From: Sialis fuliginosa
Lineage: Eukaryota; Arthropoda; Insecta; Megaloptera; Sialidae
Assembly: GCA_961205875.1 (NCBI GenBank)
Contig: OY540813.1
Location: 10,449,001 to 10,513,000 of the forward strand
DNA length: 64,000 bases
Reading direction: 5' to 3'
Shown here: positions 59,424 through 64,000 of the stretch, in pieces
How the letters are laid out: each line of letters begins with the position of its first letter
Position numbering within the stretch: position 1 is the stretch's first letter
Notes under the pieces: model-generated
Told to the model about the DNA's origin: nothing
Database searches by the model: none
What the model saw: only the letters and a program-made list of their open reading frames with translations
Translations under genes and position numbers: made by a program

Positions 59424-59530
59424 AGGGCCCCAATTTGGCCCAATCTTGGATAAATAATAGGTGACCGAAGCCCTAGAGTGGAACAAAAATTGAAAAAGCA
59501 ATCCAATATTGGACCAAGCTTTGGCCTATC
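59424..59530. repeat. Palindromic TTGGCCCAAT cluster
   Basis: GGGCCCCAATTTGGCCCAAT, CTTGG, CCAATATTGGACCAAG and CTTTGGCCTAT form overlapping inverted words within about 100 bases. Clusters like this mark some insect MITEs. Confidence 0.45.
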
Positions 59531-60230
59531 GTCAAGGCTGGCATTTCCTTCATTTCGGGCATTTTAAAGAATTCGTTTTAGAGGAAAAGCTAAATTAACG
59601 CTATCAGCAAGGTGGTTATGAATTGTATGAATTTTCTCGCCATCTTAGAGCAGTTGTAATAAATATATAAAAATCTAAATCTGCTTTGAATTCTATGATG
59701 TACACTTGTAACCACTGCTTTTAGATCGCTGATTTCTACTTAATATGAATGACCTTAAGTAATCAATGGTATTATATATAATATACCATACCATTAATTA
59801 CAATTGTCAGTTGGTTGTAATTTATAATTAATACCTCGCAAATAGAGGTTAGTTTAGCTTTTACTCTAGAGAAAATTCTTTGTAATACCCAGCATAAATC
59901 TATTCTTGTCATGCTTTATCAATAGTTCCAACAACGTTGCCAATTAACACAAATCTTAATACTTACTTGGTCTATCATTAAAAATACAGATATCATTAGC
60001 ACAAATGCTGATTGATATTTTTTACTCCGGCTAGGAATTAGTAGGTTTTTATTGAAACTAATGAGTGCTAGAATTTTAAACAATGATAACCTTGGTAAGT
60101 AAATTAAAAAATTCGTTTATGAAATATTTCACTTGTATCAAATAGTCAGATATTGATTTGGAAGTCGACAATAAGTGAAGTTGGCTACTGGGCGAAAGAT
60201 GTAACATGCAAGACATAATATACAGTTTGG
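59531..60230. other. AT-rich stretch, no feature seen
   Basis: A short palindrome (GGTATTATATATAATATACC) lies at about 59768-59787. Nothing else is supported. Confidence 0.5.
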
Positions 60231-60234
60231 TTAC

Positions 60235-60381
60235 TGCAGAGAGTAACGGCTGCTGTGTCAGTGGTTGCCGGTGGGGTGTAGTGGGGCTGGGTGACGCACA
60301 CTCAGCTGTTTGCGATGTTTCACCTCCCGATGATATTGCCCTAGCTTCCTGCGAATCAGCTGTTATACTTATGTTCTCCTG
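60235..60381 (-). CDS. Candidate minus-strand exon, Ser/Thr/Pro/Gln-rich
   Basis: The patch is GC-rich compared with its surroundings. On the minus strand it is open for exactly 49 codons between a TAG acceptor (GTTTGGATAG|CAGGAG) and a GTAACC donor, phase 0 at both ends. It reads QENISITADSQEARAISSGG, then TAECASPSPTTPHRQPLTQQ, a composition typical of disordered linkers in insect proteins. The acceptor's pyrimidine tract is poor and the donor is non-consensus. The plus strand is also open here (60206-60427) but gives a Cys-rich, less natural protein. I cannot name a gene. If real, it belongs to a second gene antisense to the PH-like exon's intron. Confidence 0.35.
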
Positions 60382-60384
60382 CTA

Positions 60385-62385
60385 TCCAAACATACTAGTT
60401 AGGCTTTCTATTATTGAAATATTGTAAAAAAAAAAAAAAATTATCAAATTCGGTTTGAACATCATACTTAAGTCAGTTAAAAATAATTTTGATTTCAGCT
60501 TCACATATCAAAAGCAACTTAATGTAATTTAAGTGTTTAACATTCGCGAATCAAAAACTTTATTAAATGGAACATTTATGGAATCAACAACTGTTTGTTT
60601 GTAATCATTAGCAAGTGTCCATCACTACATGCTCATTACTGGTTTTACCTCTACCATTACTGAAGAAAAGGCAAACAAAATGAAAGGTTATAATTTAAAA
60701 AACAAACTATATTTGCGGTATTTGGTAATTAAATTGATTAAATAAAGAGTTACTTGTTTTATTAGTAACATGAGTTAATGAGAATTACAAAAAAGAAGCC
60801 CGTCAATCACAAAAAAAGTAAACCTTGCTCTTGTAGCGGCCATAACTGGTGCCAGTACCTTATGTGTACCATAGTGTTTAAACTACTACAATTTTCATTT
60901 TCTGTATAAATTGATTCTTAACTTTGCTAAGAATTTTAAAAATTGAAACCATTTAAACCATTAAATTACAATTATTGTAATGTTTGTGTGGTATATATTA
61001 TCTAGTGCCATTGCTAGTGTTCACTAGTGCAAATCAAATTAACATAACCGAATAAATTGAAAAACTATATGGTACGGGACAATAATTTGGAGGCTTCCTT
61101 CGCACTTTGTATAGATAATGTAGGCACATTTTTCAACTAAAATTTAAAAATTCCTCCCAAACCGATACTATTATAATACACTTCTATCTTACTGTTTTGT
61201 GAATATAAGATGTTTTTTTATTTAGTAATTTCCTTCATAAGATAGGTAAGTATTTTAAATACCCAAATATTAATTACAATCATTATATTATATATTTGTA
61301 AAAAATGTTATTTTTTTGTTGCTGAAGACTAACGATTTGTCTGCGTCTGCAACTTCGTGTTTTTAAATTAACTTTTATTATCAGTTTACATCCTAATTTA
61401 TTAGAGGTCTTAACACTGCTTATTTTCCGGAAATTAAATCTCACAAAATGTTTCCGCTGTTCATGATTTTTAATGACAATTAGTTGCAAGATTTAAAAGT
61501 CTGTAAATATTTTTTGAGGGAAAGTGTATATATTTATTTATTATTTGAAGAACACTAAATAAACAATTTAAAAATACATTAAGCAAAATATGAAAACGAC
61601 AGAGTTTCGTTTAGATTTTTAGATAAATCGACTAACTCAACGACAAAAGAGAAAATTAAATTTTGGAAATATATTTTTATTAATTCAAGATTAGAAAATC
61701 AATAAAAAGTTGATTGAATTTGTTTCTGTTCAATTTAGTATACATGAATTCAAAGTTTCTTCAGTAATGGATAAAGCCTTGAGGAGTATTAAAATGCAAT
61801 GTGATATTATTTTAATGTTATTCAGCAAAATGATTTTAAAACATTAATTGCATTATTTATTATTTACTTTAGAATATTGATGAATAAGAAAAACTTAAAT
61901 TATGCAAATATCTTGAAATTTTCTTACATATATCTGATGATGAAAGAATTAGTATCACGAAAATAAGATTTATTAGTTATATCAAATTTTTATTAAATTT
62001 ATGTAGATATTTCAAAATGAAAATATCATTTCCTACGTTTACAAAAACTAAACGAAAAAGATTCTGTATCGTCTTTTTAGATTAAATAAATATCTTCTTT
62101 GACATGATAGGTATATATCTTTTTTCAACATCTAGTTTCGTTTTGTCTTCCTTGTCAAGTTCATTTTCCGGATTCTCAAAAGAGAATAAATTGAATATTC
62201 TATTTATATTTTAATATCCTTTTAAAAAAAATCTCGACTTAAGTTTGTTGTTCATGCGCATGGGCTTATGTAAAGATTTACGAATTATGTTTTTTAATCT
62301 TCAAAACGAGAGGAGAACTTAATTTTAAAGATTACTCTGCAATAATTCTTATATAGAGTAACTAGATGTAAGTTTATTAAGAACT
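60385..62385. other. Stretch with one repeat fragment
   Basis: 61010-61110 (GAATAAATTGAAAAACTATA, GGTACGGGACAATAA) matches the reverse complement of 63555-63665. No exon is supported elsewhere. Confidence 0.45.
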
Positions 62386-62389
62386 GATA

Positions 62390-62925
62390 ACGGGTGAGCT
62401 ATCCGTTCCTTGTTTTTTCATTCTTAAATAAAACACAGTTTTTATGAATGAAAATCAAAACTCTTTATTGAAAATGGAAGGTGGGTCTTTGCCATTTATG
62501 TATGAAAATCAATATCGTGAGGAAGTGAGGGTTTTTCGGCCATTATTATTATTATTATTATATCGCATAATTTCGAGAAATTCGGACGTGAATTGACCGC
62601 CAAGATCGTGCGATTTGACCCCTTTGGATTATTTCCTTTGGGGTATTTTGAAAAGTAAAGTGTACGCAAATGCCCAAGACCGAAAGCGCAACATTCGGAT
62701 GGAAATTGCAGCCATAGACCCTTTCATATTGGAAAAAGTTATCAGAATTTTGATGTTCGGATGCAGGCCTGTGGTGGTCACACGAACGATTTTGTTTTTC
62801 ATATACATAAATGGCAAAGACCCACCTTTCATTTTCAATAAAGAGTTTTGATTTTCATTCATAAAAACTGTGTTTTATTTAAGAATGAAAAAAGAAGAAA
62901 CAGATGGCCCACCCTATACATACGG
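62390..62925 (+). mobile_element. Mariner-like element, internally deleted
   Basis: Inverted ends of about 110 bp: GGGTGAGCTATCCGTTCCTT and TTCATTCTTAAATAAAACAC at the left are mirrored by GTGTTTTATTTAAGAATGAA and GGCCCACCC at the right. Only the end of the transposase gene remains between them. The tips abut TAAC at the left and TATA at the right, so the TA duplication is blurred. Confidence 0.75.
62595..62850 (+). pseudogene. Mariner-type transposase C-terminal remnant
   Basis: The frame reads PPRSCDLTPLDYFLWGILKS then KVYANAQDRK, the PRSxDLTPLDYFLWG block around the last acidic residue of the DDE/D triad in mariner-type transposases. After LEKVI the frame shifts by one and continues as QNFDVRMQACGGHTNDFVF, the usual C-terminal end. 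All N-terminal DNA-binding and most catalytic sequence is missing, and the Trp before PPRS is a stop codon (TGA). Non-functional. Confidence 0.75.
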
Positions 62926-64000
62926 CAAAATTAAGACGAGATTGGCTAAGTTCAGACGAGACGAGACCGTCTGAAATTCTGACGAGAAGAGATATTATTA
63001 AATTATTATTTTATATGTATTATTTTTTTTTTTTTATTTTACACCATTCATTTGTTTTTTTTTTTCAAAATAAAGCGCTATTCAATTCTAATCTATGAAA
63101 TCTAACTATTTTCTTTGTTATGTCATAATAATAATATTTTTCAAATTTTTTGTAGCTATAATAAAATCTTTCTTGAAAATATCTGCATTCTTGTAAGTGT
63201 ATGTAATATATCATGGAAATCGATCTGAAATTCCGTCTCAGATTTCAAATACCTATCTACTTTTTATTTTTTTATTTCAGCATCGAAATTCTGTAAGATG
63301 GGAATAAAAAAGTATTCGCTTTGAGAAACTAGGTAAAATTTAAGATATCAATACTTTATTTTAAAAAAATTCGAATCAATGTTGTCTGAACCGTGCATAC
63401 ATAATGTAATACATGCATATAAATTCGTCGATTTATATCACTGTATATATGTACCTATATATCTTGTATACATAGGTATAAACATCTACAGAATGGTTTA
63501 TATGACTATCTAAAAATAAAATTTACTTCAATCACAATAAAATAAAATTTGTCAAATACGAGTCGAGCCTCGCAGACTAATGTCCCGTAGCGTATATTTT
63601 TTCAATTTATTCAATTATGTTTATTTAATTTAACAGTAACAAAGTTAAGAACCACTAGTTATATACACCGTTATGTTTTTTAAATATAAAAAAAAAGTTT
63701 TTGTTGTAATATTTAGTTAAATATAATGTATGTGTGCTTAATTTCATTTTTTTTAAATCTTCTGCATGTTTTAGTTTTCTTTTGGGCGTTAATGGCTTAA
63801 TTCTACTTTATCGATTTTTCAAATATATGAAATTTATTAATTTTACTACAATTTATAGAAAAATGTCCATAATAATAACAACAATACATTGTGGTAATAA
63901 ATTACCAATAACGCAGACATTTTTCTTATCCACAAAAATAAAATTTAACAAACTTTTTTTTTTTAAGTACTTTATAATTTTCGAAAACGAAATCATTAAT
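62926..64000. other. Right-edge stretch with repeat fragments
   Basis: GAGACGA words at 62930-62995, then AT-rich sequence. 63555-63665 carries GAGTCGAGCCTCGCAGACTA, GTCCCGTAGCG and the hAT-like end GTTAAGAACCACTAGT. A possible microexon at 63281 is described among the findings. Confidence 0.45.

Noticed and set aside
60206..60427. Plus-strand Cys-rich frame at the 60.3-kb GC-rich patch
   Set aside because: The minus-strand reading gives a more natural protein with phase-0 boundaries; the plus reading lacks a good acceptor and donor.
1..64000. tRNA, rRNA, operon, riboswitch or phage-type features
   Set aside because: No A-box/B-box pairs, rRNA segments or bacterial signals were recognised; the DNA is eukaryotic.

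Overview
The window is AT-rich (well over two-thirds A+T by eye), almost gene-free animal DNA, most likely from an insect. The evidence is a spliceosomal exon with consensus splice sites, introns with GT/AG ends, many short TIR transposons and MITEs, Helitron/Helentron ends, hAT ends, a Tc1/mariner-type transposase remnant, and a DUF4806-like protein of the kind common in arthropods. A hemipteran is a guess, not a demonstration. No bacterial-type genes, tRNA or rRNA genes were recognised.

Host gene content is small. One convincing exon (11453-11734, + strand, 94 codons, phase 0 at both ends) encodes a PH-domain-like strand (WKQAYFVLKDKKLYV) followed by a Ser/Pro-rich tail. Everything downstream to the window edge looks like a very large intron of that gene. 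A near-ideal zero-length exon at 41376/41377 (pyrimidine tract, CAG, then GTAAGC) looks like a ratchet point for recursive splicing of that intron. A second possible exon lies on the minus strand at 60235-60381.

The rest is mobile DNA in layers. (1) 691-3050: an Academ-like DNA transposon with 350-bp TIRs and the 3' exons of its protein (PIN/XPG-like motifs plus a Cys-rich CXC domain), the middle of the gene being lost. (2) 4.5-5.6 kb: a Helentron-like copy and a Penelope-like fragment carrying a hammerhead-ribozyme fold. (3) 6.5-8.4 kb: two copies of one Harbinger-like MITE. (4) 22.1, 25.7, 45.6, 49.5, 52.4, 56.3 and 62.4 kb: further MITEs and TIR elements with readable target-site duplications. 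(5) 31.9-38.5 kb: the most striking object, a 6.6-kb TIR element with tandem subterminal arrays and a broken five-exon DUF4806-like gene, into which a hAT element (33741-35547) has jumped, itself holding a second Academ-like element (33912-35290) reduced to long palindromic arms around a CXC-domain remnant.

There is no operon-like cooperation between genes here. The relationships are host intron versus inserted elements, and elements nested in one another. Family names were assigned from memory of motifs and terminal structures, without any database search.
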